Of a stretch of DNA of 42,796 bases, positions 7,721 to 15,729 are shown piece after piece. Location: contig JAJXYJ010000008.1 in the NCBI GenBank assembly GCA_021780615.1, positions 1 to 42,796 of the forward strand. Direction: 5' to 3'. How positions within the stretch are numbered: the first letter of the stretch is position 1; every line of letters begins with the position of its first letter. The position numbers and the translations under genes are program-made. The notes under the pieces were generated by a model. That model saw nothing but the letters and a program-made list of their open reading frames with translations. It did not search any database and was not told where the DNA came from. Source of the stretch: a bacterium. Lineage in GTDB: Bacteria; Patescibacteriota; Minisyncoccia; UBA6257; JAGOQP01.

Positions 7721-9334
7721 ATGCATAAAAAATCTTTTTTAGCGAAGTCTCTTAAAAAGTCGGTGTGGGGGTTTTCCCTTATGGAGGTTACTATCTACAT
7801 TGGGATTTTAGGAGTCGTTGGTGGATTATTTACGGGAATATTATTGAGCATCACCAAAACCCAGGTCAATGAATTTTCCCAAAACGAACTATCGGGACAG
7901 CTTAATTTTTCAATGCAGACCATACAACAGCTGGTGGAAAATTCCAGCCTCATTGATAACGATCTGGGCGTGCCTAGTTCCACTCTTTCGCTGGAAATGC
8001 CTGCTGTATCTCAAGATCCCACGCTCATTTATATAAAAGATAATCAAATATTTTTACAGCGAGGCTCCAGCGCGCCGCAAGCCATTACGAACAATCACGT
8101 ATCGGCGGATTCGTTGCGGTTTAATAGAATATCCCAGCCTGGCGCCAAGGATTTGGTGCAAATCGACATTGCTCTGTCGCAGATGCAGCCATCATCCGGG
8201 CAAAACATTACTCGCACGCTTTCTTCTTCTATTTTGCGGACACATGCAGCAACGTTTGATGATAATTTAAATCCCAATGCGGATAACAGCTACAGCATAG
8301 GCACATGGCCAACACTTCGTTGGAAAGACGCGGCATTCTCCGGCAGTGTTCGGGCAAACAACATCTGTTTTGGCAGTGATTGCAGAAATTCATGGGCATC
8401 GACGGCGGGAATCACCGGAACCGGCAGTGCCGGATATCTTGTCGCCTGGACGGGCGCTTCAACCGCCGGATCGTCCATGATCTATGACAGTGGAAGCGGT
8501 TTGGGGATTAATGTTCTTTCTCCGCAGGATCTTTTGCACATCAAGCAAAAATCAATCGGACAAAATATTATCGGATTAGAAGCATCAGCATCGGCATCGC
8601 GATATGATATCGGCATCGATGCTTCTGGAAATCTGACTATTAAAAACGGATCGGGAAATCCATTTATAATGAACTCCAGCGGACAGGTGGGGGTTAATAC
8701 TGCTTCGCTAGACACCAACTATTCTTTTACTGTGGCAAATGGCGGTATTAAAGTAACGAATGCATCAGCAAATCCCGCGGCATATTTTTCGAATACCGGC
8801 GATGGCTATGCTCTGCAGGTAACAGGAATGTCTACGTTCTCAGGAAACGCCATTACTAATGTAGGTACCCCCATCGCATCAACTGATGTGGCAACAAAAG
8901 CCTACGTGGACGCGGCGAGCGGAGGAGGGTTGAAAGTATATAAAAGTGACGGGACGACTCTTTTGGGGCCGCTTTTACCATTTACAAATGCAACAATTAG
9001 CGCATGTAATGGATGGGGGTATGTTACACCAGCTGGTACCTTTTATTTTCTAACTAATAGCGATTGTAAACCATCTACTATTCCGCTTGGTATAATTTAC
9101 TATGGTGGTTCTAATTGTACAGGATCCGCATATATTGGAGGTGGTGGCAATACATGGTTAAGTGATGGAGTGAATACATTCTTTTTTAGTTCGTCACCCA
9201 TTACGGTGTTTTTAGCTTCATATAGACAAAATGGAGGGTCCTGCACTGTTTATGGTAGTAATGTTAGTGGTATGTATCTTGGCGCATCTCCTTCCTTGGC
9301 GTGTGGTAGTGTTGGAAATTGTATTGTTAAATAA
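7721..9334 (+). CDS. type IV prepilin-like protein with tail-fibre-like stalk and Cys-rich C-terminal head
   Basis: The N-terminus has a prepilin peptidase site G17|FSLMEV with Glu at +5 and a hydrophobic helix (TIYIGILGVVGGLFTGILLSI), so it should enter a type IV pilus or pseudopilus, perhaps as a minor pilin. Residues ~150-410 are Gly/Ser/Thr/Asn-rich, with phrases common in phage tail fibres (YSFTVANGGIKV, AAYFSNTGDGYALQV, STDVATKAYVDAASGGG). The last ~120 residues form a Cys-containing globular head (CNGWGY, NSDCKP, SNCTGSAY, GSCTVYG, LACGSVGNC). At 537 residues it is far longer than an ordinary pilin. No SD is seen. It overlaps the signal peptidase gene by 1 nt. An adhesive pilus-tip protein is inferred. 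Confidence 0.8.
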   Translation: MHKKSFLAKSLKKSVWGFSLMEVTIYIGILGVVGGLFTGILLSITKTQVNEFSQNELSGQLNFSMQTIQQLVENSSLIDNDLGVPSSTLSLEMPAVSQDPTLIYIKDNQIFLQRGSSAPQAITNNHVSADSLRFNRISQPGAKDLVQIDIALSQMQPSSGQNITRTLSSSILRTHAATFDDNLNPNADNSYSIGTWPTLRWKDAAFSGSVRANNICFGSDCRNSWASTAGITGTGSAGYLVAWTGASTAGSSMIYDSGSGLGINVLSPQDLLHIKQKSIGQNIIGLEASASASRYDIGIDASGNLTIKNGSGNPFIMNSSGQVGVNTASLDTNYSFTVANGGIKVTNASANPAAYFSNTGDGYALQVTGMSTFSGNAITNVGTPIASTDVATKAYVDAASGGGLKVYKSDGTTLLGPLLPFTNATISACNGWGYVTPAGTFYFLTNSDCKPSTIPLGIIYYGGSNCTGSAYIGGGGNTWLSDGVNTFFFSSSPITVFLASYRQNGGSCTVYGSNVSGMYLGASPSLACGSVGNCIVK

Positions 9335-9957
9335 TGAACTTTTACAATAACAGGAAAAAAAATGTAATTATCATCATCTGTGGTGCCATTTTTTTGCTCT
9401 GTGTTGTTGTAGTTGTTGTTCTTTTTATTTCGTACCAATATGTAGGTGCGCCAGTAAATATAGCAGCAAAAAAAATTGAAAAGACTTTTCAGGAAGGAAA
9501 CTGTCCCGTACAATCAAAACAGTTCACCGTGAATGGTGGATCGATGGCGCCCTTTATAAAATCAGGAGAAATTATCCAAGGACTTTTAGGTTATTATAAT
9601 TGCCATGCAATCCAGCGAGGGGATGTTGTCCTTATTCATTACGCAGGTGATGCGTATCCGCTTATCAAATTCGTGCGCGGTGTTCCCGGGGATTTGTTCT
9701 CACTTGAACAAATTGGAAATTCGTACGCTTTAAAGATAAACGGCAAAGTGGTTGTGAATTCAGACAATCTTCCTTATCGCATTAATGACAGCGGGTACAA
9801 TATGCTTTCATTGTATGCCAATGGTTATCACCACAGTATACCGGCGCAGGCGTATCTCATATTAGGGGACGATCCAAACGGATCACTGGACAGCGAGCGC
9901 TTCGGTTTAGTTGGAGAGTCGGATATTCTTGGTAAAGCGGTTGTTCCTCATCAATAA
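9334..9957 (+). CDS. lepB: signal peptidase I (S26 family)
   Basis: A 207-residue membrane-anchored serine peptidase. An N-terminal helix (residues ~10-33) precedes the catalytic Ser70 in NGGSMAPF, the general-base Lys112 in LIKFVRGVPGD, and box E at ~178-191 (GDDPNGSLDSERFG). All residues needed for the Ser-Lys dyad are present. The ATG shares its A with the TAA of the prepilin gene (TAATG), so the two are translationally coupled and the peptidase may be dedicated to that protein or to co-expressed secreted proteins. Prepilins are normally cut by a different enzyme (PilD), so its substrate could instead be other exported proteins. The gene symbol is a family assignment, not proof of being the sole housekeeping LepB. 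Confidence 0.88.
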   Translation: MNFYNNRKKNVIIIICGAIFLLCVVVVVVLFISYQYVGAPVNIAAKKIEKTFQEGNCPVQSKQFTVNGGSMAPFIKSGEIIQGLLGYYNCHAIQRGDVVLIHYAGDAYPLIKFVRGVPGDLFSLEQIGNSYALKINGKVVVNSDNLPYRINDSGYNMLSLYANGYHHSIPAQAYLILGDDPNGSLDSERFGLVGESDILGKAVVPHQ

Positions 9958-10020
9958 AAAATAAATAAACAGACTCCCTTCATAGTCCCGGCATTTATTA
10001 TGGATGGAGAAGGGGATACA

Positions 10021-10656
10021 ATGATGACACACGATTCTGAGATTCAGTATATCGTGGAGCCCATCATCACTATGATTATATTCTATTGGATTATTATTAT
10101 GTCATGGCTTGCCTTTCTGGGGTATTGGGCAATCGCCGCCATTGGCATAAAGAAAGACGTTACCAAGGGCATATGGTGGGGCAACCAAGTGTATATTATC
10201 AGAATCAGGCTGATTGCCGCGGTGATTGTTATTTTGTTGGTCATTGCTCGCTTTTCCAGCATCAATCATTTCTTTGCATATAGACCAGGCGCAATGGGGA
10301 ATGTTGTGGCAGAAATTGGCGCCATGTTATGTGCTTTGGGAATTGCTCTTGCTATTTGGGCACGTTTTCATTTGGGTAAAAACTGGAGCAGTCATCCGGC
10401 TTTAAAAGAAAATCATGAATTGATTACGTCCGGACCCTACCGTTTCGTTCGTCATCCAATTTATACCGGCATTTTGTTTGCCGAGCTAGGCACCATGTTG
10501 GCTATTGGATACGTGTGGCTCATTCCATTAATTTTTGGGGTGATTGTTTTTGTGCGAAGAGTTTCAATCGAAGAGCGCATGATGATGAATCAGTTTCCGA
10601 ACACGTATCCGGCATACAAAAGGCACACAAAGGCATTGATTCCGTTTGTGTGGTAG
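10021..10656 (+). CDS. isoprenylcysteine carboxyl methyltransferase (ICMT)-like membrane protein
   Basis: A polytopic membrane protein (211 residues from this start) with the ICMT/PEMT-family signature in its C-terminal half: HLGKNWSSHPALKENHELI, then SGPYRFVRHPIYTGILF and a final EERMMMNQFPNTYPAYKRHT. The RHP-x-Y-T-G motif and the closing E-E...F...Y-x-x-Y segment bind S-adenosylmethionine in the family. Bacterial members methylate lipids or unknown small substrates; there is no prenylated-protein pathway evidence here. I chose the ATG at 10021 (SD GGAGAAGGGG just upstream) over the in-frame ATG at 10000. It is followed after 11 nt by a small membrane protein gene, likely co-transcribed. Confidence 0.85.
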   Translation: MMTHDSEIQYIVEPIITMIIFYWIIIMSWLAFLGYWAIAAIGIKKDVTKGIWWGNQVYIIRIRLIAAVIVILLVIARFSSINHFFAYRPGAMGNVVAEIGAMLCALGIALAIWARFHLGKNWSSHPALKENHELITSGPYRFVRHPIYTGILFAELGTMLAIGYVWLIPLIFGVIVFVRRVSIEERMMMNQFPNTYPAYKRHTKALIPFVW

Positions 10657-10667
10657 AATAAATACCT

Positions 10668-10952
10668 ATGATCAAAGAATACATACAATATCTAAAAGAT
10701 AACCCGCAGGGCTACTGGTTTAAGCGCAAACTGTACGGTTGGGGGTGGACGCCCGTGAAATGGGAGGGGTGGTTGGTGATACTTATTGGCGTAGCATTTT
10801 TTGTGGCGGGTATGTACGTGGCAGAAACTGATGATGCGCCGGGTGTGGCGGTATTGGGTTTTGTGATAATGATTACGCTCATATTATTTTTTGGCTTTTG
10901 GAAAGGAGAAAAACCGCGCTGGCAGTGGGGGGTGCCCAACAAAGACAAGTAG
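10668..10952 (+). CDS. small two-helix membrane protein, paralogue of 32965-33270
   Basis: A 94-residue protein. Its N-terminus (MIKEYIQYLKDNPQGYWFKR, then KLYGWGWTPVKWEGWL) and C-terminus (FWKGEKPRWQWG) are nearly the same as in the second copy 22 kb away, while the two hydrophobic helices between them differ. The aromatic Gly/Trp-rich N-terminus looks like a membrane-interface segment, with both ends probably cytoplasmic. I have seen this phrase in many Parcubacteria proteins but know of no function. It is probably co-transcribed with the ICMT-like gene; the terminator at 10987 follows. Confidence 0.8.
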   Translation: MIKEYIQYLKDNPQGYWFKRKLYGWGWTPVKWEGWLVILIGVAFFVAGMYVAETDDAPGVAVLGFVIMITLILFFGFWKGEKPRWQWGVPNKDK

Positions 10953-10986
10953 GGATGTGTGATTATTGTCTCCTTGATGTTGCCAC

Positions 10987-11023
10987 AAAAGAAAAACCGA
11001 TGAAGACACCGGTTTTTCTTTTG
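10987..11023. terminator. bidirectional intrinsic terminator
   Basis: Stem AAAAGAAAAACCG...CGGTTTTTCTTTT between convergent genes. A-rich and T-rich flanks allow function in both directions. Confidence 0.8.
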
Positions 11024-11025
11024 CT

Positions 11026-11412
11026 CTATAAGGATGTTGCTGAGTTGACATAAATGACGCCACTGTATTGAGCCAGATTCAAAGCTGTATTCAAAGCTTC
11101 GGTCGGGCTTGAGGCATTCATGCTTCCAATATTTCCAGATGTGTTTACAAACTGGTAGAAATAAGCGCCATTTTCGCCTAAGGGGTTAATGGGATCCCCA
11201 CCGCCAACGCCGCCAAGAAGTATGACACCGCTAGCAGAAGTCCTATTTTCAGCAAGCAGTATGGCTTGTGTAGGACTCTCAGCAATAATAGTCTGCACGT
11301 TTCCTGAGGTATTTACATATTGATACGCCTGTTGTGCTGATACGGTGGTTCCTAGAAAAAGGGCCACAAATGCAATGGCTGTTATCGATGTGGAAAGATT
11401 TCTTACCATCAT
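11026..11412 (-). CDS. secreted protein with two tandem repeats
   Basis: A 128-residue protein with a clear Sec signal peptide (hydrophobic AIAFVALFLGTT, cut predicted after TVSA). The mature part is two copies of a ~40-residue unit: YQYVNTSGNVQTIIAESPTQ and YQFVNTSGNIGSMNASSPTE, each followed by a hydrophobic strand (GVILL / GVIYV), separated by a Gly/Asp/Pro-rich linker. No known domain is recognised; the repeat may be a small beta-alpha surface module. It is transcribed alone. The upstream gap 11413-11626 holds no gene but has a long-range 9-bp inverted repeat (ACACAATAT/ATATTGTGT) that might be part of its leader. Confidence 0.75.
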   Translation of the reverse strand: MMVRNLSTSITAIAFVALFLGTTVSAQQAYQYVNTSGNVQTIIAESPTQAILLAENRTSASGVILLGGVGGGDPINPLGENGAYFYQFVNTSGNIGSMNASSPTEALNTALNLAQYSGVIYVNSATSL

Positions 11413-11626
11413 ATATTTTTTGTTATATTATTTTAAAGTGTGGAGATAATATTGCCGACTACACAATATCTCTTCCTTACCTATAAGCTGTGGGAGGAGG
11501 TTTCTTTCATATTGTGTATGTGTAGGTAATCCCCACAATCAGAGTCACATAACCAGTCTTCTTATTCTTGGGTGTATCGCATATATGTTTTTTAATAGAC
11601 CCAAGCGCCACAATCGTTAATGAAAA

Positions 11627-12943
11627 TCAATACTGCTTAAAGAGCGCAAGTGATATGTAGGAAAAAAGTTTTGAGAAAAAGCCATATTCTTTTTGCCAAT
11701 CGGCGAGGGTGATTTGTTTTGATTGAGATAGGTCGTTTGCAAAAACGACATTGAGTTGCGCGTTAAAGAGGGGGTCAGCAATACCCATAAGGTTTTCGGT
11801 ATTTAATTCATACGATCGGTTATCAATATCAGCGGATCCAACAACAGACCATACATCGTCGGCAAGCATCATCTTTGCGTGAATCATACTGGGTTGGTAT
11901 TCGTACAATTTAACTCCTGCCTCAAGCAGTTGTGTATAATCCGCATGCCATGCGGAAAGAATAAAAGGAGAGATAACGGTGCCGGGAGAAAGAATGCGAA
12001 CATCGACTCCATCGCGTGCCTTTGCCTCGAGTATGGCAAGAAAATTTTTATCGGGAATAATGACGGTATTGAGAATGTATAATTTCTTTTGTGCCGACAG
12101 GGCGGTAAGCATAAAGGTATCGCGGATAGGGTTGGTGTTTTGAGGCGGAAAACTGGGAATTGAGATGAGAGTGTTTATTTTTGTGGTGGTAGCGGTGGAG
12201 GATGATAATGTATTTTTTTTCGTTGATGGCAGGGGAGGATAAAAGACGTGGCCAGTGAGAAATTCTCCGGTAACTTCCCTCCATAGTTCGGCAAATATCT
12301 CTTGGACAGATTGGGCGGCGGTATTGTTGACTTCAACCATAAAATCGTTGTACTGATTGTATTGATTGGTATTCATAATCCAACGATCTTCAATACCCAC
12401 GGATCCGACAAAAGCAGTGGTGCCATCGATAATAAACGTACGCACGTGGTTACGTTCATCAAATTGCATAGGGTTGAGTATTAAAAAGGGATGGTACCAG
12501 GCAACGATGCCCCCGGCTTTTTTGAGTGTGGCGATGTGTTGCCCGGACACGGAAGAACCGCCAAACGAATCAAGAATAACTCGCACCGTAACGCCACGTT
12601 GTGCGGCGACAGTGAGTGCGGTAAAAATCTGATCACTAAAAGAACCATTTTGCCACGGATAGTCGGCAATATTGATTGATGTGGAGGCGTGATTAATGGT
12701 TGCAAGCAATGTTGGTAAGAATGCGGTATCAGAAATCATGGTTGCCGCATCGTCGTGGTTGAGGGCGTTGCCGGTAAGATGAGAGAGTGTTGTAAGAAAT
12801 TCGGCCGAACCAACGGGGGCAGGAGGGCTGGTGAGGGTAAAGGGGGCGGCGTTTTGTGGGTCTGGAATAAAAATACTCTGTACCACTATTGCCGTGAGTA
12901 TGAGTCCAAGAAATCCAAAGATAATATAATGAGCGCGAGACAT
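11627..12943 (-). CDS. phospholipase D / cardiolipin synthase-like protein
   Basis: A 438-residue protein with an N-terminal membrane anchor (IIFGFLGLILTAIVVQSIF) and two PLD half-domains. The first HKD-type motif reads HVRTFIIDGTTAFVGSVG, with Arg in place of the usual Lys; the second is canonical, HAKMMLADDVWSVVGSADID followed by NRSYELNTE. The second motif and the NRSYELN segment are typical of cardiolipin synthases (Cls), which join phosphatidylglycerols at the membrane. A PLD-family nuclease is the alternative, but the membrane anchor favours a lipid enzyme. The Lys-to-Arg change might weaken the first site. A 7-bp inverted repeat with a long loop (11567-11605) follows the stop but is not a convincing terminator. 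Confidence 0.85.
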   Translation of the reverse strand: MSRAHYIIFGFLGLILTAIVVQSIFIPDPQNAAPFTLTSPPAPVGSAEFLTTLSHLTGNALNHDDAATMISDTAFLPTLLATINHASTSINIADYPWQNGSFSDQIFTALTVAAQRGVTVRVILDSFGGSSVSGQHIATLKKAGGIVAWYHPFLILNPMQFDERNHVRTFIIDGTTAFVGSVGIEDRWIMNTNQYNQYNDFMVEVNNTAAQSVQEIFAELWREVTGEFLTGHVFYPPLPSTKKNTLSSSTATTTKINTLISIPSFPPQNTNPIRDTFMLTALSAQKKLYILNTVIIPDKNFLAILEAKARDGVDVRILSPGTVISPFILSAWHADYTQLLEAGVKLYEYQPSMIHAKMMLADDVWSVVGSADIDNRSYELNTENLMGIADPLFNAQLNVVFANDLSQSKQITLADWQKEYGFFSKLFSYISLALFKQY

Positions 12944-13170
12944 TGTTTTAGTATATCATTAATACAACGCTTTTATTCATATGAGATACACGGGGTGTAA
13001 CAAAATTTATGAACGACAGCATATCATATTCTCTATATACATCCCATAGTAATTCTTTCTCCTTATATTTTTTTAATAATATACACAGAGGTGTTTTTAA
13101 AGAAAACATGGTCGGCTACATTTTTATTATTGTTGTATAGGGTTTTTATAAATCTTAATAGCAAAAGAAT

Positions 13171-13214
13171 AAAATTATCTCAATTTTTACGATCGTAAAA
13201 ATTGAGATAATTTT
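13171..13214. repeat. 44-bp perfect palindrome centred on CGATCG
   Basis: Positions 13171-13192 are the exact reverse complement of 13193-13214, with no spacer. It lies in the divergent gap (12944-13397) between the PLD-like gene and the aminotransferase gene. Arms are AT-rich (AAAATTATCTCAATTTTTAC). The rest of the gap has a possible TTGACA at 13231 without a good -10, and no gene. Confidence 0.9.
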
Positions 13215-13397
13215 TACTATAAGGTTACTGTTGACAGTATGTGTGCGAGTAAGGAATGAATGTGTTATTATTTGTATGGTCAGTGTATGCTTATCATTAT
13301 GTAGAGTGATTAAATGACATACGGATAAGATGGTGTAAGATATAAAATAAAATCCATTATTATCTGGTCATGTACTATTACATATTAATGAATTATT

Positions 13398-14327
13398 ATG
13401 GCACACGTATACGAGAATGCATATTTTAAAGACAAAGTTGTGCCCATCACAGACGCGCAGGTAAGCGTTGCAAGTTCGGCGGTATTGTATGGTTTGAGTG
13501 TATACACTGTGTTTAGGGTTTCTCATACCCCCAAAGGTCTTGCGGCGTTTCGTTTGGGCGATCATTATCGGCGACTAGTTAACTCAGCTCGCATTATTGG
13601 TCTTGATACATTCGAGCCGGCATGGAGTTATCAAAAATTTGAAGATGCGGTTCATGCAGTGTTAAATGCCAATACAATTCTTGGTGATGTGTTTGTACGG
13701 GCAACGGTGCACGCATCTGATATGGTACCCGGTACGCGTTCTCGCGGGGTAGCGACTACGGTGAGTATATTCATATATGATGCCACCCCCATTCTTTCCG
13801 GGGAGGGTGTACGGCTTAAAACGAGTGTGTGGCGGCGAGTCCCTGATTATGCTATTCCGTCTCGTGCCAAGGTAAATGGTGCCTACGTTAATTCGGTTCT
13901 TGCAAAACAGGATGCATTGGATAGTGGCTACGATGACTGTATATTTTTGGATGCCGCGGGGCACGTGTGTGAATTAAGTGCGGCAAATATTTTTATGGTG
14001 CGTGATGGCGTACTCATTACCCCCGACACTACCAGTGACTTACTTGAGGGTATTACCCGCCGCACGGTGTTGGAGCTTGCCTCCGTTATGGGTATAAAGG
14101 TTATAGAACGAGGCATAGATTTGACGGAGTTATATATTGCCGATGAAGTTTTTGCATCAGGTACATCAGCGCTCATTGCGCCTATTAGCGTAGTTGATGC
14201 GCGGGTTATTGGCACAGGTACCGTTGGCCCGATTACCGCACGTATTCGTGAAGTATATATGTATAGTATGCAGGGAGATGATTCGATGTACGAACACTAC
14301 CTGACGTATATGTCTCATAATATGTAG
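13398..14327 (+). CDS. ilvE: class IV (branched-chain/D-amino acid-type) aminotransferase
   Basis: A 309-residue PLP enzyme of fold type IV. The Schiff-base lysine is K158 in PSRAKVNGAYVNS; the cofactor-phosphate loops are CELSAANIF and FASGTSALIAPI; LEGITRRTVLELA is also conserved. Length and the KvNGaYvNS segment fit branched-chain aminotransferases (IlvE), which transfer amino groups between Val/Leu/Ile and 2-oxoglutarate. Patescibacteria usually lack full branched-chain synthesis, so salvage or a D-amino-acid-type role is possible. The usual V-x-E-x-x-x-x-N pattern is altered (CELSAANIF keeps E and N). No SD is seen before the ATG. No other amino-acid gene is adjacent. Confidence 0.85.
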   Translation: MAHVYENAYFKDKVVPITDAQVSVASSAVLYGLSVYTVFRVSHTPKGLAAFRLGDHYRRLVNSARIIGLDTFEPAWSYQKFEDAVHAVLNANTILGDVFVRATVHASDMVPGTRSRGVATTVSIFIYDATPILSGEGVRLKTSVWRRVPDYAIPSRAKVNGAYVNSVLAKQDALDSGYDDCIFLDAAGHVCELSAANIFMVRDGVLITPDTTSDLLEGITRRTVLELASVMGIKVIERGIDLTELYIADEVFASGTSALIAPISVVDARVIGTGTVGPITARIREVYMYSMQGDDSMYEHYLTYMSHNM

Positions 14328-14535
14328 GGAATGGGCTTATGTTCATCCTTTTTATCTTTCTTATAGTGGGAAGTTTTTGTGTGTTTAAATTATATACCCA
14401 AAAATATGAAATGAGTTTTTAAAAACTACACTAATAGATTGATCGTATGTAGGAATAGAAAATCATTGGAAATAACTGCGTCATAGTGATATATTTAAAA
14501 AAGTAACATTTTTAATTAAATTAAAGGAGGTTTTT

Positions 14536-14703
14536 GTGGAAAGAATAGAACCTACTTTTAATAGAGGAAGGATAACCGTCGTGCAATATCCCATGCGGAC
14601 AGTGATGGGACGATGGTTTGGATACCTTGTCCGCACCTGTTCGGCAAAGTGTGTTGCCGGGTGTGAAAAGATATTTCATTCCTCAAGAAATCACCTTATG
14701 TAA
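14536..14703 (+). CDS. 55-aa Cys-containing small protein, GTG start
   Basis: The start is decided by a perfect SD (AAAGGAGG, 6 nt before GTG at 14536). The product is basic, and its second half has three evenly spaced cysteines (CSAKCVAGC, C-x3-C-x3-C). The stop lies in the loop of an intrinsic terminator (14688-14718), and a possible promoter (TTGGAA at 14466, TATATT near 14490) precedes it, so it is a complete single-gene unit despite its size. No homologue is known to me; metal binding is a guess from the cysteines. Confidence 0.6.
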   Translation: MERIEPTFNRGRITVVQYPMRTVMGRWFGYLVRTCSAKCVAGCEKIFHSSRNHLM

Positions 14704-14718
14704 GTAAGGTGATTTTTA
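14688..14718 (+). terminator. intrinsic terminator enclosing a stop codon
   Basis: Stem AAATCACCTTA (14688-14698) with TAAGGTGATTT (14705-14715) and a T-rich tail. The TAA stop of the 55-aa gene (14701-14703) is in the 6-nt loop. Confidence 0.8.
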
Positions 14719-14785
14719 TATACGCGAGCAATATTTTTTTGAGTAAATATGCGCTATACTTTATGGAGTAATACCATATACATCT

Positions 14786-15187
14786 ATGATAAAAGAATTT
14801 AAACAATTTTTACTTCGAGGAAATGTCGTTGACTTGGCGGTCGGGGTCGTCATCGGCGCCGCATTTGGAGCGGTAGTTACCGCGCTCGTAGCCGATATTC
14901 TTACGCCGTTCATTGCGGCAATCGCCAAGGTGCCGGATTTTTCTGGCATTGTATTCACCATCAATGGCAGTAAATTTATGGTAGGCCATTTTATCAATGT
15001 ACTTATTTCTTTTGTGCTTGTGGCGGCTGCCATTTTCTTTTTTGTCATTAAGCCCATGAACATGCTCATTGCGCGTGCTCGCAAGGGAGCACCGATGGAT
15101 CCGACTACCAAAAAATGCAAAGAGTGTTTGAGCGACATTCCTGTAGACGCTACTCGTTGCGCCCATTGTGCGCAGATCGTTTCGTGA
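14786..15187 (+). CDS. mscL: large-conductance mechanosensitive channel MscL
   Basis: A 133-residue inner-membrane channel that opens under membrane tension to release solutes. It has the N-terminal amphipathic helix MIKEFKQFLLRGNVVDLAVG, TM1 (VVIGAAFGAVVTALVADIL), a periplasmic loop with the short FTING segment, and TM2 (HFINVLISFVLVAAAIFFFVI) followed by KPMN. The C-terminal helix is extended by a zinc-ribbon-like tail (CKEC...CAHC, residues ~111-130), a variant seen in some MscL proteins. It overlaps no neighbour; a bidirectional terminator at 15221 separates it from the convergent zinc-ribbon gene. Confidence 0.95.
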   Translation: MIKEFKQFLLRGNVVDLAVGVVIGAAFGAVVTALVADILTPFIAAIAKVPDFSGIVFTINGSKFMVGHFINVLISFVLVAAAIFFFVIKPMNMLIARARKGAPMDPTTKKCKECLSDIPVDATRCAHCAQIVS

Positions 15188-15220
15188 AGTTATCATGCTA
15201 TTCACTGTGTTGTGCTTTAT

Positions 15221-15258
15221 AAAAAACGCCGGAGCTTGAAGATTCAAGACGGCGCTTT
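15221..15258. terminator. bidirectional intrinsic terminator
   Basis: Stem AAAACGCCG / CGGCGCTTT around a loop with its own CTTGAA/TTCAAG inverted repeat. It serves mscL (plus) and the zinc-ribbon gene (minus), whose stop codon at 15244-15246 is in the loop. Confidence 0.75.
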
Positions 15259-15447
15259 CAGTGGAAATGTGTTTTGGGAATGATAATGGATATTTTTATT
15301 CCTTTGGGGAAGAATATTAAACAGCCATCGATGACCGCATGCAGTGCACACGCAGAATACCTCGCCGTTTTCATTCATCTTTTCCAGATGGACATGATCC
15401 ATTGACCCCAAACAGTTGGGACACATTTCCTTACCCTTCTGTTCCAT
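15244..15447 (-). CDS. small zinc-ribbon protein, 67 aa
   Basis: The ATG at 15447 is chosen over longer in-frame starts because a strong SD (AGAGGAGG, 5-nt spacing) lies immediately before it. The product has a treble/ribbon Cys pattern: CPNC near the N-terminus, then CVCTACGHRW about 25 residues later, expected to bind one zinc. The C-terminal ~30 residues are polar and unstructured. Similar tiny zinc-ribbon proteins occur widely without known function; a DNA/RNA-binding or chaperone accessory role is possible. Its stop codon lies in the terminator shared with mscL. Confidence 0.65.
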   Translation of the reverse strand: MEQKGKEMCPNCLGSMDHVHLEKMNENGEVFCVCTACGHRWLFNILPQRNKNIHYHSQNTFPLKAPS

Positions 15448-15602
15448 AGAGCCTCCTCTATAAGTGGTGATACAAAAAGTACGTACCATATAGTGTACTC
15501 CAATATCAATAAAACAAACAGTGCAAAACAACGTACGCGTTTACGTTTGTGTCATTCATTTGAAGATATACTTGTGCTGGAGCAATCCAGCCGGCTTTTT
15601 TA

Positions 15603-15634
15603 TATAAAAAAACACCCGGTAGTTCCCCGAGTGT
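15603..15634 (-). terminator. minus-strand intrinsic terminator
   Basis: On the minus strand, ACACTCGG pairs with CCGGGTGT (one wobble) and is followed by TTTTTTTATA. It would end the unit of tiny minus-strand ORFs at 15730-15916. I see no gene in 15448-15729. Confidence 0.65.
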
Positions 15635-15729
15635 GTCGACCTACTTTACCTGGTCTATATAGGCCAACGTTAATTAAACGCCTGTTTGTTTATCGTCGGA
15701 CACAGCAGGCTCCGACTAGGGAAAGCGAT

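Noticed and set aside
7721-9334. Diversity-generating retroelement target at the pilin head
   Set aside because: No reverse transcriptase gene or template repeat is visible in the window.
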